From positions 434,001 to 498,000 of the forward strand of contig JAXMOG010000001.1 of NCBI GenBank assembly GCA_034670065.1: 64,000 nt of DNA, given 5' to 3'. Shown in pieces: positions 51,835-59,904 of this stretch (position 1 is its first letter; each line of letters starts with the position of its first letter). Made by a program: the position numbers and the translations under genes. The notes under the pieces are model-generated. The model was not told the origin of the DNA. It worked only from the letters and a program-made list of their open reading frames with translations, and did no database searches. This DNA comes from Mesobacterium_A sp034670065 (GTDB lineage: Bacteria; Pseudomonadota; Alphaproteobacteria; Rhodobacterales; Rhodobacteraceae).

Positions 51835-51876
51835 CGCACAACTTTGTGCGCGCAACTTTGTACGCGCAACACTGCA
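51835..51876. repeat. Three tandem 14-bp repeats between fabD and the b561-YceI gene
   Basis: Contiguous 14-base units read CGCACAACTTTGTG, CGCGCAACTTTGTA and CGCGCAACACTGCA. The first is also a perfect dyad, GCACAA-CT-TTGTGC. They lie 42 bases upstream of the fabD start and 84 bases upstream of the divergent cytochrome gene, a position suited to an operator array. Confidence 0.5.
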
Positions 51877-51960
51877 CATGTCCTGCGCATTGACGAAGGT
51901 TGAGCGACGTGCTGACCACAGCAATATCACACCAAACCAAATCAACAGGAGACGCCGTCG

Positions 51961-53157
51961 ATGATTGGCAATTCGGCAACACGCTACGGCGCTGTGACCA
52001 AAGCACTGCACTGGTCCATGGCAGCAGGCATATTAGCAATGATCCCTCTGGGCATTTTCGCAGCGGATGCACCTTTCGCCACTGCCGATGAGTTGGCCCA
52101 GAAAGCCTGGATGTTCTCGCTGCACAAGACAATCGGCGTGGCCTTGTTCTTTTTGGCGTTGATCCGCATCGCCTGGGCAATTTCTCAACCCAAGCCTGCC
52201 CCCCTGCATCCGGACCGTCCGCTGGAAACCTTCTTGGCCGAATTGGTGCACTGGATGGTGTATGTTCTGCTGGTGACTGTTCCGTTGTCGGGTTGGATTC
52301 ACCACGCAGCCAGCCAAGGGTTTGCCCCGATTTGGTGGCCTTTTGGGCAGTCTTTGCCGTTAATTCCGAAATCTGAAACCCTGTCCAGCGCAGCCGCGGG
52401 CGCGCATGGTGCAACGGAAATGCTGTTGGTGATTTCGCTGTTCCTACATATCGCGGGCGCTGTGAAGCACCATGTGGTTGATCGGGATGCAACGCTTCGC
52501 CGAATGCTTCCGGGCAAAGTAGATGCTGGCGTACCCGGCAAACGTTCACACCACGCAACACCGGCGGTTCTGGCGATTGGCGCAGTGGTCGCGGCAATGG
52601 GGCTTGGTGGAGCCAACAAAATTGATTCAGTGGCCGCCCCGGCGATCAATGCTCCGCAACTGGAAGCCGCGATCTCAGATTGGCAGGTTCAGGATGGGAC
52701 GCTGGCGCTTTCGGTTCAGCAATTTGGACAAACAGTCGAAGGTCAGTTCGCGGATTGGATGGCGGAAATCAGCTTTGATGAAACCGTAGCGGAAGGACCG
52801 GCAGGTTCAGTCACCGTTGTGGTCGCGATTCCTTCGCTAACTTTGGGAACAGTCACAGACCAGGCAATGGGCCCGGATTTCTTTGACGCGGCCCAGTTTG
52901 GCACGGCCACATTCACCAGTCAGATTTTGGCCGGTCCAGAGGGCTACACCGCGCCGGGAACATTGACGCTGAAAACTACCGAAAGCCCGCTGACGCTCTC
53001 CTTGCAGATATCTGTGTCAGACGGCGTTGCAACGGCAACCGGTGAAGCAACTGTAGACCGCCGTGCATTTGGAATCGGGGATGCCATGACTGACCCCGGT
53101 CAATTGGGATTTGAAGTGCCCTTGAGCATTTCGGTCACAGCTGTTCACGCCAAGTAA
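51961..53157 (+). CDS. Fusion of cytochrome b561 and YceI domains
   Basis: The 398-residue protein has an N-terminal four-helix cytochrome b561 domain (about 1-185) with haem-ligand candidates in KALHWSM, SLHKTIGVALFF, LVHWMVYVLLVT and FLHIAGAVKHHVV. A linker and a fifth helix (about 198-215) lead to a C-terminal YceI-type lipocalin-like domain (SFDETVAEGPAGSVTVVVAIPSLT region, TATFTSQI, VDRRAFGIGD). The design suggests quinol-linked redox chemistry joined to isoprenoid binding in the periplasm. The convergent neighbour is a free YceI. Confidence 0.82.
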   Translation: MIGNSATRYGAVTKALHWSMAAGILAMIPLGIFAADAPFATADELAQKAWMFSLHKTIGVALFFLALIRIAWAISQPKPAPLHPDRPLETFLAELVHWMVYVLLVTVPLSGWIHHAASQGFAPIWWPFGQSLPLIPKSETLSSAAAGAHGATEMLLVISLFLHIAGAVKHHVVDRDATLRRMLPGKVDAGVPGKRSHHATPAVLAIGAVVAAMGLGGANKIDSVAAPAINAPQLEAAISDWQVQDGTLALSVQQFGQTVEGQFADWMAEISFDETVAEGPAGSVTVVVAIPSLTLGTVTDQAMGPDFFDAAQFGTATFTSQILAGPEGYTAPGTLTLKTTESPLTLSLQISVSDGVATATGEATVDRRAFGIGDAMTDPGQLGFEVPLSISVTAVHAK

Positions 53158-53207
53158 AGCTCTACCTAAGGGCGATTTGAGCAACACAGTATAAACCCAA
53201 AGATGAC

Positions 53208-53238
53208 AAAAAAGGGCGGTCCAACGGGCCGCCCTTTT
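53208..53238. terminator. Bidirectional terminator between the two YceI-containing genes
   Basis: The stem AAAAGGGCGG / CCGCCCTTTT is perfect and can extend through a G-T pair around an AAC loop, with A- and T-runs at the ends. It serves both convergent genes. Confidence 0.85.
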
Positions 53239-53269
53239 CATTAATACAAAATGGGTCCGAAATTTCGGA

Positions 53270-53845
53270 TTATTCGGCTTTCATCGCCTCTACAGAGATC
53301 GTCACAGCAACTTCGTCGCTGATGTAAGGGGCGAACAATCCAAGATTGAAGTCGCTGCGCAACAGAGTGGTTGATGCGTCAAACCCGGCCCAATCCTTGT
53401 TGGCCATCGGATGCATGCCAGCTTGGTTCAGTTTGGTGTCCAGAACCACAGATTTGGTCACACCGTTCAACGTCAGATCACCGGTGATCAACGCGGTATT
53501 CTCGCCGGTAACTTCGATAGCGGTAGAGGCAAAGCTCACCATTTCATCTTCGGTGGCTTCAAAGAAATCAGGCGCCATGAAATGTTCAAAACGCGCTTCC
53601 CAGCCAGTGATCATTGTTTTGACCGGAAAACTGACGTTGACAGAGGACGCAGCAGGATCTTCGGCGTCAAAGGCGATGTCGCCTTCAAACCCAGAGAACA
53701 TGCCCATGCTGGTCGAGTATCCCAAATGGTTGTAAGTAAATAGAATTTGGCTGTGGCTGGCATCCAGTACATAGTTTTGTGGTTCGGCCATAGCCGCGCC
53801 AGAAATCATAGTGCCAGCAACGGCTGCGAGTAGAATACGGTTCAT
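53270..53845 (-). CDS. Periplasmic YceI family protein
   Basis: The 191-residue protein has a signal peptide (MNRILLAAVAGTMISGAAMA) and a YceI lipocalin-like barrel: NYVLDASHSQILFTYNHLGYSTSMGMFSGFEG region, SVNVSFPVKTMITGWEARFEHF, and the FDASTTLLRSDFNLG motif. YceI proteins bind polyisoprenoid lipids such as quinone precursors. I start at the ATG at 53845, just before the signal peptide. It faces the b561-YceI fusion. Confidence 0.87.
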   Translation of the reverse strand: MNRILLAAVAGTMISGAAMAEPQNYVLDASHSQILFTYNHLGYSTSMGMFSGFEGDIAFDAEDPAASSVNVSFPVKTMITGWEARFEHFMAPDFFEATEDEMVSFASTAIEVTGENTALITGDLTLNGVTKSVVLDTKLNQAGMHPMANKDWAGFDASTTLLRSDFNLGLFAPYISDEVAVTISVEAMKAE

Positions 53846-53975
53846 CGAAAGCTCCTGTTTACGATCGCTCGCAGAAACTTGCGGTGCAGGTGCAGCATAA
53901 ACAACTGCACGAAAATTCACACGTCCTGTGGATTTCCGAACATATCTTTATGGTCCCTCTGCGCGAACGAAGAGC

Positions 53976-54212
53976 CTACAATTTCCATTTGATTTTGATC
54001 CGTCGACCCAGCGTGCCATCGATCGCCAGAAAGATCGATACGACCGCTGCAGACTTCGAGATATCATGCATTTTTGAGAAGGGAAGAACCCGCATCATCT
54101 CTGACATTGTTAGCAGAGCTAGGGCAATTCCAATGCCCCAAAGAAGGACGGGCGAAAAGCGGATATACTTGGGGGCTACAGCCCCAAGAGCGACGGGCTC
54201 TTGGTGAGACAT
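53976..54212 (-). CDS. Possible small membrane protein, unknown function
   Basis: The 78-residue frame starts at an ATG with GGAAAAG upstream. It has two hydrophobic segments (FSPVLLWGIGIALALLTM and SAAVVSIFLAIDG) and a basic end (GRRIKIKWKL), a sensible inner-membrane topology. No family is recognised, and an overlapping plus-strand frame (54074-54370) cannot be wholly excluded. Confidence 0.42.
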   Translation of the reverse strand: MSHQEPVALGAVAPKYIRFSPVLLWGIGIALALLTMSEMMRVLPFSKMHDISKSAAVVSIFLAIDGTLGRRIKIKWKL

Positions 54213-54567
54213 TGTTCTTTTCCACTCTGTTAATCGTTACAACAATTGCAGGTTTGCGGGTGGAATGTGGCGCGAATTTGAACAATCCGCGCCTGATTGA
54301 TGCCGATGCGGGGTTTAATTTGGACCGTTTTGCGCGCATTGGTTCCAGATTGTGGCAGCTTCTACTTTAACGGGTTTTGGAGCTCGAAATCCCGATAACA
54401 GCGCAACCGGAACGGTCGCAGCCCGGTCGTCTTGCGGATTCTTCCAAACCGTGTATACGGACGCTTCCTTTCGCAAGATTTGATGAACCGCGCAGACTCT
54501 CGTGGGCAGGCGCGAAAGGATTTGAAACCTGTCCTTTGAAATGCGCCCATAAATGAACGGAGTTCAC
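54213..54567 (+). other. Gap upstream of rpsF with no recognised gene
   Basis: This 355-base stretch holds no convincing gene. It should contain the promoter of the rpsF operon. Small CCG-containing stems near 54400-54470 (for example CCGT-GTAT-ACGG) are compatible with, but do not prove, an S6:S18-type autoregulatory leader. AACGGAG precedes the rpsF ATG as its ribosome binding site. Confidence 0.4.
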
Positions 54568-54924
54568 ATGCCACTGTATGAGCATGTTTTTATTGCGCGT
54601 CAGGACTTGTCCAACACGCAGGCTGAAAGCCTCATCGAACATTTTGGTACCGTGCTGGCCGACAACGGCGGCAGCCTCGTGGATAGCGAGTACTGGGGTG
54701 TCAAAACGATGGCCTATAAGATCAACAAGAACCGTAAGGGCCACTACGCCTTTCTGAGAACTGACGCGCCTTCGTCCGCAGTTCAGGAAATGGAGCGTCT
54801 GATGCGCCTGCACGAAGATGTCATGCGTATTCTGACCATCAAGGTCGATGCCCATGTCGAGGGCCCTTCGGTCCAGATGCAAAAGCGTGACGAACGTGAC
54901 GGTCGTCGCGAACGTCGCCACTAA
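54568..54924 (+). CDS. rpsF: Ribosomal protein bS6
   Basis: The 118-residue small-subunit protein begins MPLYEHVFIARQDLS and carries YWGVKTMAYKINKNRKGHY, the S6 core that pairs with S18 on the 30S platform. I start at the ATG at 54568, five codons inside the open frame, because this is the family start and has a good ribosome binding site. rpsR follows 24 bases later. Confidence 0.97.
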   Translation: MPLYEHVFIARQDLSNTQAESLIEHFGTVLADNGGSLVDSEYWGVKTMAYKINKNRKGHYAFLRTDAPSSAVQEMERLMRLHEDVMRILTIKVDAHVEGPSVQMQKRDERDGRRERRH

Positions 54925-54948
54925 TCGCTAGAAAAAGGACGCTAAATC

Positions 54949-55176
54949 ATGGCTGCAAAACCATTTTTCCGCCGCCGCAAGGTTTGCCCTTTCTCGGGCG
55001 AAAATGCACCTAAGATTGACTATAAAGATACCAAGCTGCTGCAGCGCTATATCTCGGAACGTGGTAAGATCGTTCCTAGCCGCATCACCGCCGTATCTGC
55101 CAAAAAGCAACGTGAGCTGGCCCGTGCCATCAAACGCGCCCGCTTTCTGGCCCTGCTGCCCTACGCAGTGAAATAA
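54949..55176 (+). CDS. rpsR: Ribosomal protein bS18
   Basis: The 75-residue basic protein has the S18 pattern PFFRRRKVCPFSG, IDYKDTKLLQRYISERGKI and TAVSAKKQRELARAIKRARFLALLPY region. It binds S6 and 16S rRNA. The AAAAGGA upstream is its ribosome binding site. It lies in the standard rpsF-rpsR-rplI operon. Confidence 0.97.
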   Translation: MAAKPFFRRRKVCPFSGENAPKIDYKDTKLLQRYISERGKIVPSRITAVSAKKQRELARAIKRARFLALLPYAVK

Positions 55177-55188
55177 GGAGAATTCATT

Positions 55189-55818
55189 ATGCAAGTGATC
55201 CTTCTTGAACGTGTAGCCAAGCTTGGCCAAATGGGCGACGTCGTTGACGTTAAAGCTGGCTATGCTCGCAACTACCTGTTGCTGCAAGGCAAGGCGTTGA
55301 GCGCATCCAAAGCCAACATCGCTGCTTTCGAAGCGCAAAAAGCTCAGCTTGAAGCGCGCAACCTGGAAACCAAGTCCGAAGCTGAAGCACTGGCTGAAAA
55401 GCTGGAAGGCCAACAGTTCATCGTGATTCGTCAGGCATCTGACGCGGGCTCGCTGTACGGTTCTGTCACCACGCGTGACGTTTCCGATATCGCGACCGAA
55501 GAAGGTTTCAGCGTTGACCGTAAGCAGGTCGTTATTCCGCAACCGATCAAATATCTGGGCCTGCATGACGCCAATGTCACGCTGCACCCCGAAGTGGTCG
55601 TGACCGTGTCGCTGAACGTGGCGCGTTCGCCGGAAGAAGCTGAAATTCAGGCTTCGGGCAAATCCATGTCTGATGTCGCGGCTGAGGAAGAGGCTGCGGC
55701 TGATTTCGAAATCGCTGGCCTGTTTGAAGATATCGGTGCTGCGGCTGCAGACGACCAAGACCTGTCTGACGTGGCAGAGCGTTTGGACGACACTGCCGAA
55801 GATTCCGACGAATCGTAA
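55189..55818 (+). CDS. rplI: Ribosomal protein bL9 with acidic C-terminal extension
   Basis: The N-terminal domain MQVILLERVAKLGQMGDVVDVKAGYARNYL (residues 1-30 region) is typical bL9. The protein is 209 residues, against about 150 in E. coli; the extra 50 or so residues are Ala/Asp/Glu-rich (AAEEEAAADFEI, AADDQDLSDVAERL), as in other alphaproteobacteria. A hairpin follows. Confidence 0.96.
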   Translation: MQVILLERVAKLGQMGDVVDVKAGYARNYLLLQGKALSASKANIAAFEAQKAQLEARNLETKSEAEALAEKLEGQQFIVIRQASDAGSLYGSVTTRDVSDIATEEGFSVDRKQVVIPQPIKYLGLHDANVTLHPEVVVTVSLNVARSPEEAEIQASGKSMSDVAAEEEAAADFEIAGLFEDIGAAAADDQDLSDVAERLDDTAEDSDES

Positions 55819-55837
55819 GTTTCGGAAACAATGCGTG

Positions 55838-55867
55838 AATGGGGCTGTGATTATTCACGGCCCCATT
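55838..55867 (+). terminator. Terminator-like hairpin after rplI
   Basis: A 13-base stem, AATGGGGCTGTGA with TCACGGCCCCATT (one G-U pair), around a TTAT loop lies 20 bases past the rplI stop. The T-run is weak but the stem is strong. Confidence 0.6.
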
Positions 55868-55890
55868 TGCAAATACAACCAAAAGATGTT

Positions 55891-55976
55891 GCTTACCTAA
55901 CGTCCACGTCAACGTAAGCTTGCAAAAATCCGCCGAACATGTCACACAAACATCTTAGTAAGACTTCGCCACTAAG
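55891..55976. promoter_or_regulatory. Two dyads upstream of the XRE regulator gene
   Basis: GCTTAC and GTAAGC arms (55891-55919) and CTTAGT and ACTAAG arms (55954-55976) lie in the 200-base gap before the XRE gene. Either could be an operator for it; both are short and could be chance. Confidence 0.25.
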
Positions 55977-56018
55977 CCAGTGGATATAACAAGAACAAGG
56001 CTTCAAGGGTTACTCTGT

Positions 56019-56387
56019 ATGTCCGAAATCGACAAAGTTGTTGGTCAACGTATCAAGGCACGGCGCCAGTCGCTGCGCATGACACAGACCCAATTGGCCG
56101 AACAAATCGGCGTAACGTTTCAGCAAGTTCAAAAATACGAAAACGGCTCTAATCGGGTGTCTGCTGCACGGCTGTGGCAAATTGCGGAAGCGTTTGACGT
56201 TGCGATCACCTTCTTTTTCGAAGGCATCAATGCAACCGGTACGTTGTCGGGCAAGACAGACATGCTGTCAGACCGCGGTGCGATGGAAATGGTTGATCTG
56301 TACACCAACCTGACCGAAGCCCAACGTAAGGCGGTTTTGTCCTTTCTGCGCTCTGTTGCAGATGACAAATCGGAAGCTGCCGTCTAA
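56019..56387 (+). CDS. XRE-family helix-turn-helix regulator
   Basis: The 122-residue protein has an N-terminal HTH_3 domain (VGQRIKARRQSLRMTQTQLAEQIGVTFQQVQKYENG region, residues 6-41) followed by a short alpha-helical C-terminal part (DRGAMEMVDLYTNLTEAQRKAVLSFL region). It matches a widespread alphaproteobacterial type related to Caulobacter cell-cycle and stress regulators. I start at the ATG at 56019. The luxR gene follows on the same strand. Confidence 0.88.
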   Translation: MSEIDKVVGQRIKARRQSLRMTQTQLAEQIGVTFQQVQKYENGSNRVSAARLWQIAEAFDVAITFFFEGINATGTLSGKTDMLSDRGAMEMVDLYTNLTEAQRKAVLSFLRSVADDKSEAAV

Positions 56388-56429
56388 GCCACGGTTCGCG
56401 TAAAACGATCAATTCCCAAAATTTGGACT

Positions 56430-56445
56430 GGACAGGCACCTGTCC
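56430..56445. promoter_or_regulatory. Perfect 16-bp dyad upstream of luxR
   Basis: GGACAGGCACCTGTCC is a perfect inverted repeat with arms of seven bases. It lies 103 bases before the luxR start and resembles a lux-box half-site pattern (ACCTGT / ACAGG). LuxR or the upstream XRE protein are candidate binders. Confidence 0.4.
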
Positions 56446-56480
56446 TACACCGGATGGTGCGAACGCATTGGACGGTACAA

Positions 56481-56501
56481 TGCTGTGACACGGGCACAGC
56501 A
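56481..56501. promoter_or_regulatory. Second dyad upstream of luxR
   Basis: TGCTGTG and CACAGCA arms, separated by seven bases, form a 21-base dyad 47 bases before the luxR start. Its size and CTG/CAG ends are lux-box-like. It could be an operator or an RNA hairpin in the leader. Confidence 0.35.
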
Positions 56502-56547
56502 GGGAATTTGTTGTTTGGTATTGATACTTAAAACGAAGGGGCGCCTC

Positions 56548-57249
56548 GTGAAACCGGAAGACCTGCTGTTGGGCGCACAGGATGACACCAATATCATGGA
56601 CCTGTTGTGGCAGATTCAGACCGAATATGGTCTGGATCATGTGGCCTATGCCGGCTCCAACCCTGTATCCGGGCGTGTCTTCGGTAAAATGACCTATTCC
56701 AAGGAATGGCAGGAACATTATCTGTCTAACGGTTACTTTCGTATCGATCCCACTTTGCATGAGGCCCGCCGCAGCATTGCACCGGTGGATTGGTCCCGTT
56801 TGGAGCCTAGTGAAAACTTTCAGAAGGTTTTCAAAGATGCGCATGACTTTGGGATCGGCAAACAGGGCCTAACCGTGCCCGTACACGGGCCGTTGGGTGA
56901 TACAGGGGGTCTCAGTGTGGTCAGTTCCCTTCCCGCTGATGAGTGGGAAAAACTGCGCCACACCATCATCAAGGATTTGCAGGCCTATGCCGTGCATATC
57001 CACGACAAGATCGTTCAATCTGACACGCCACTAAACACTATTCTGCACACCCCGCTATCACGGCGTGAGGTTGAAATTCTGCAATGGATCGCCGCTGGCC
57101 GGTCGCAGCAAGACATTGCAGATATTCTGTCCATCTCTCACCGAACGGTCGAAGTACATTTGCGATCAGCCCGGACAAAACTGAACGCCCTGACAACCGC
57201 ACAGGCCGTTGGACGTGCGATCAGCGTGGGCCTGATTCACCCAGAATAG
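56548..57249 (+). CDS. luxR: LuxR-family quorum-sensing regulator
   Basis: The 233-residue protein has an N-terminal autoinducer-binding domain with the conserved W, Y, D and P in EWQEHYLSNGYFRIDP and the G in GKQGLTVPV, then a C-terminal GerE/LuxR HTH (SRREVEILQWIAAGRSQQDIADILSISHRTVEVHLR region). It should bind an acyl-homoserine lactone made by the downstream LuxI. I prefer the GTG at 56548, preceded by GAAGGGG; an open frame extends to 56485 with poorer support. Confidence 0.9.
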   Translation: MKPEDLLLGAQDDTNIMDLLWQIQTEYGLDHVAYAGSNPVSGRVFGKMTYSKEWQEHYLSNGYFRIDPTLHEARRSIAPVDWSRLEPSENFQKVFKDAHDFGIGKQGLTVPVHGPLGDTGGLSVVSSLPADEWEKLRHTIIKDLQAYAVHIHDKIVQSDTPLNTILHTPLSRREVEILQWIAAGRSQQDIADILSISHRTVEVHLRSARTKLNALTTAQAVGRAISVGLIHPE

Positions 57250-57376
57250 GCCCGGCGCCGCCACCCTACGGGATTCCCCTAATAGAGCATCGTCGTTGAA
57301 ACTCTAAAGTTATCAACACGATGACCTACGCGCGCCGCATTAGGGCCGCGTCTCTTGATCCTTTGGGGGACTATTC

Positions 57377-58192
57377 ATGCTGATTGTAGTTGACGCACTC
57401 AACCGACACAAATTCACTGACATTCTGGACGAAATGTTCCGCCTACGGGCGCGCGTTTTCGGCGGACGCCTAGGCTGGGATGTAAATATCAAAGATGGGA
57501 TGGAACGCGACCAGTTCGATGAACTGGATCCCGCATATGCCATCGGTTTGGACGATGATGGAAACGTTGTTTCCTGTGTACGCGCCCTGCAAACAATGGG
57601 GCCACACATGTTGTCAGATGTCTTCTCTTCCATTCTGGATGGAGAACCACCACTGCGCGACCCCTTGGTGTGGGAATCCACCCGCTTCTGCGTGGATACG
57701 GCGCGCCTGACCAAATCAGGCGGGCAAAGCAGTGTGTCCAAGGCAACTTGCGAATTGATGATCGCGTCGCTGGAAACTGCACGCAACGCCGGTATCAGCG
57801 ATATCGTCACCGTGATTGATCCTGTGATGAACCGCGTCCTCAAACGCTCTGGCAACGCGCCTTATGACTATCTGGGCCATACTGTCCCCATGGGCAAAGT
57901 CCGGGCTATGGCCGCCCTACTGGACGTCACAGATGAGCGTATCAACGCAGTCCGTGACTTCGCCGAAATCACTCATGACGTATTTCTATCTGAAGAAGAG
58001 GCCCGCATTTTGTTTGACAAAGCTCACCCGCAGACCGCCAATGAACCGGAAGCCACGCTTCCCGATGCCGCCCTATGCTCGCTGATTGAACTTCAGAACT
58101 ATTGTCTGGATCAATTGGCTGCGGCGCAGAATGATGATGAGCGCTCAAAAGCGGTCGAACTGATCGACGCGCTGTCGCAAAAACAGGCCTGA
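57377..58192 (+). CDS. luxI: Acyl-homoserine-lactone synthase (LuxI family), C-terminally extended
   Basis: The enzyme makes an AHL signal from SAM and acyl-ACP. Family residues are seen in FRLRARVFGGRLGWDV, ERDQFDELDPAYAIGLDDDGNVVSCVRAL region, and VWESTRFCVD. The catalytic core ends near residue 200; the remaining about 60 residues (LSEEEARILFDKA onward) are extra compared with usual LuxI of 190-220 residues. It is 127 bases after luxR on the same strand. Confidence 0.92.
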   Translation: MLIVVDALNRHKFTDILDEMFRLRARVFGGRLGWDVNIKDGMERDQFDELDPAYAIGLDDDGNVVSCVRALQTMGPHMLSDVFSSILDGEPPLRDPLVWESTRFCVDTARLTKSGGQSSVSKATCELMIASLETARNAGISDIVTVIDPVMNRVLKRSGNAPYDYLGHTVPMGKVRAMAALLDVTDERINAVRDFAEITHDVFLSEEEARILFDKAHPQTANEPEATLPDAALCSLIELQNYCLDQLAAAQNDDERSKAVELIDALSQKQA

Positions 58193-58248
58193 TAACGCTT
58201 CATCCAAGAATTTCGCCGGTCTTGGTCTCCACCACTCACCCAGCGAAA

Positions 58249-58273
58249 AGGGGCCGGCAAATTGCCGGCCCCT
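58249..58273. terminator. Terminator hairpin between luxI and tig
   Basis: A perfect 11-base stem AGGGGCCGGCA / TGCCGGCCCCT with an AAT loop lies between the convergent ends. An ATTTT follows on the plus side; on the minus side CTTTTCG follows, so it may act both ways. Confidence 0.75.
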
Positions 58274-58304
58274 ACTTCATTTTCACAGTGTAACAAATAA
58301 CGGA

Positions 58305-59636
58305 TTATTCGTCGTCCAGCTCTTCAACGGCTTTTTGCAGCTCGTCTTTGCTGATCTCTTTTTCGGTCACTTCAGCCTTTTCGGCGATGAAATCGACAAC
58401 CTTGTCTTCAAACAGCGGTGCGCGCAGTTGCTGCTGCATCTGCTGGTTCTGCTGAACGAATTCAAAGAACTCACGTTCCTGGCCCGGATACTGACGCGCT
58501 TGGTTCATGATGGTCTGCGTAAACTCAGCGTCCGTCACTTCGACTTCGGCCTTCTGACCGATTTCCGCCAACAACAGACCCAGCTTCACGCGGCGCTCGG
58601 CCAGTTTGGTGTGCTCTTCTGTGGTTTCGATCTCACCGTGGTTGTGGTCTTGCACTTCGGGGTGCTCTTCGTGCCACAGCTGGTGCGAGATTTGGCTGGC
58701 TTCAGCGGCAACCAAGGACGGCGGCAGATCAAAGCTGACGGTTTCGTCCAGGGCGTCCAACAGGCCGCGCTTCATGATCTGACGCGCCGCACCGGCATAT
58801 TCTGCCACCAGACGTTCTGAGATTTGCGACTTCAGCCCATCCAGATCTTCGGCGCCGAACTTCTTGGCCAGCTCGTCATTGATTTCAGCAGCAACCGGCT
58901 CTTTGACTTCTTTGATGGTGCATTCAAATACAGCCGCTTTGCCCTTCAGGTTCTCTGCGCCGTAATCGTCAGGGAAGTTGACCTCAACAGCCTTTTCTTC
59001 ACCTGCTTTTACGCCCACCAGCTGCTCTTCAAAGCCGGGGATGAACGAGTTGGAGCCCAGAACCAGCGGGTAATCTTCGGCGCTGCCACCTTCGAAGGCT
59101 TCGCCATCAACCTTGCCCAGGAAATCAAATACGATTTGATCGCCGTCTTTGGCCTTGGACCCTTTGCGGCGGTCTTTGAAATCCTGTGCGGTTTCAGCCA
59201 GCGACGCCAGCGCTTCGTCAACAGCGGCATCGTCAGGTGCAACCACCAAACGTTCCAGCTTCAAACCTTCCAGAGCAACATCTGGAATATCTGGCAGCTT
59301 TTCGTAGGACATTTCGACGTGAACGTCGTCGCCTTCTTTCCAGTCTTCATTGGTCATTTTGACCTCAGGCTGAAGCGCAGGACGATCGCCGGATTCTTCG
59401 AAGTGCTTGGACATTGCACCATCGATGGTTTCCTGCATCGCTTCGCCCAGAACACGAGGGCCAAACTGCTTTTTCAACAAGGCCATCGGAACCTTGCCCT
59501 TGCGAAAGCCCTTCATTTCGATATCGGGCTGCGCTTCGACCAGCTTTTCATTGACCTTGGCGTCCAGTTCATCGGCCGACAGGGTGATCGCGTAGCCGCG
59601 CTTTAGGCCTTCGTTTTGGGTCTCGGTGACCTGCAT
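58305..59636 (-). CDS. tig: Trigger factor (ribosome-associated chaperone)
   Basis: The 443-residue protein has the ribosome-binding domain with MKGFRKGKVPMALLKKQFG, the FKBP-like PPIase domain (KDGDQIVFDFLGKVDGEAFEGGSAEDYPLVLGSNSFIPGFEEQL region) and a C-terminal chaperone domain rich in Glu and Gln. I start at the ATG at 59636 (MQVTETQNEG); an upstream in-frame extension lies in the tRNA gene and is false. Only 24 bases separate it from the tRNA-Leu gene. Confidence 0.96.
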   Translation of the reverse strand: MQVTETQNEGLKRGYAITLSADELDAKVNEKLVEAQPDIEMKGFRKGKVPMALLKKQFGPRVLGEAMQETIDGAMSKHFEESGDRPALQPEVKMTNEDWKEGDDVHVEMSYEKLPDIPDVALEGLKLERLVVAPDDAAVDEALASLAETAQDFKDRRKGSKAKDGDQIVFDFLGKVDGEAFEGGSAEDYPLVLGSNSFIPGFEEQLVGVKAGEEKAVEVNFPDDYGAENLKGKAAVFECTIKEVKEPVAAEINDELAKKFGAEDLDGLKSQISERLVAEYAGAARQIMKRGLLDALDETVSFDLPPSLVAAEASQISHQLWHEEHPEVQDHNHGEIETTEEHTKLAERRVKLGLLLAEIGQKAEVEVTDAEFTQTIMNQARQYPGQEREFFEFVQQNQQMQQQLRAPLFEDKVVDFIAEKAEVTEKEISKDELQKAVEELDDE

Positions 59637-59660
59637 CTGAACTTCCTTCTTCTTATCTTT

Positions 59661-59745
59661 TGGTGCGGGTGAAGGGACTCGAACCCCCACGCCTTGCGGC
59701 GCCAGAACCTAAATCTGGTGCGTCTACCAATTCCGCCACACCCGC
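59661..59745 (-). tRNA. tRNA-Leu (anticodon UAG)
   Basis: On the minus strand the acceptor stem GCGGGTG pairs with CACCCGC, the D arm has GGTAGAC, the anticodon stem is CCAGA/TCTGG with TAG, there is a long variable arm (GCGCCGCAAGGCGT) and the T arm has GGTTCGAGTCC. CCA is encoded. The long variable arm and UAG anticodon identify leucine, reading CUA and other CUN codons. Confidence 0.96.
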
Positions 59746-59904
59746 CAAAACCGAGAAGGCAGCCCTGCGGGCCGCCTGATTGCGGCGTTCTCTAGCAAAC
59801 TGTGGAACCGGATGCGAGAGGAAAATCATCATTTAATGAAGCGACATTTATGAAGCGCTAACCTATGGTGAACCAAAAAGAAGAGCAGCAAGCAGGTATT
59901 CGTC

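Noticed and set aside
51794..52597. Long upstream extension of the fabD frame
   Set aside because: It would overlap the b561-YceI gene and the divergent promoter; FabD homologues start at MTRAFLFPGQG with a strong ribosome binding site.
54074..54370. Plus-strand 98-codon frame upstream of rpsF
   Set aside because: It has no ribosome binding site and no coherent motif, and it overlaps a more protein-like minus-strand frame.
57277..57345. CCCTAAT / ATTAGGG inverted repeat between luxR and luxI
   Set aside because: Seven-base arms 55 bases apart are easily expected by chance; no lux-box symmetry.
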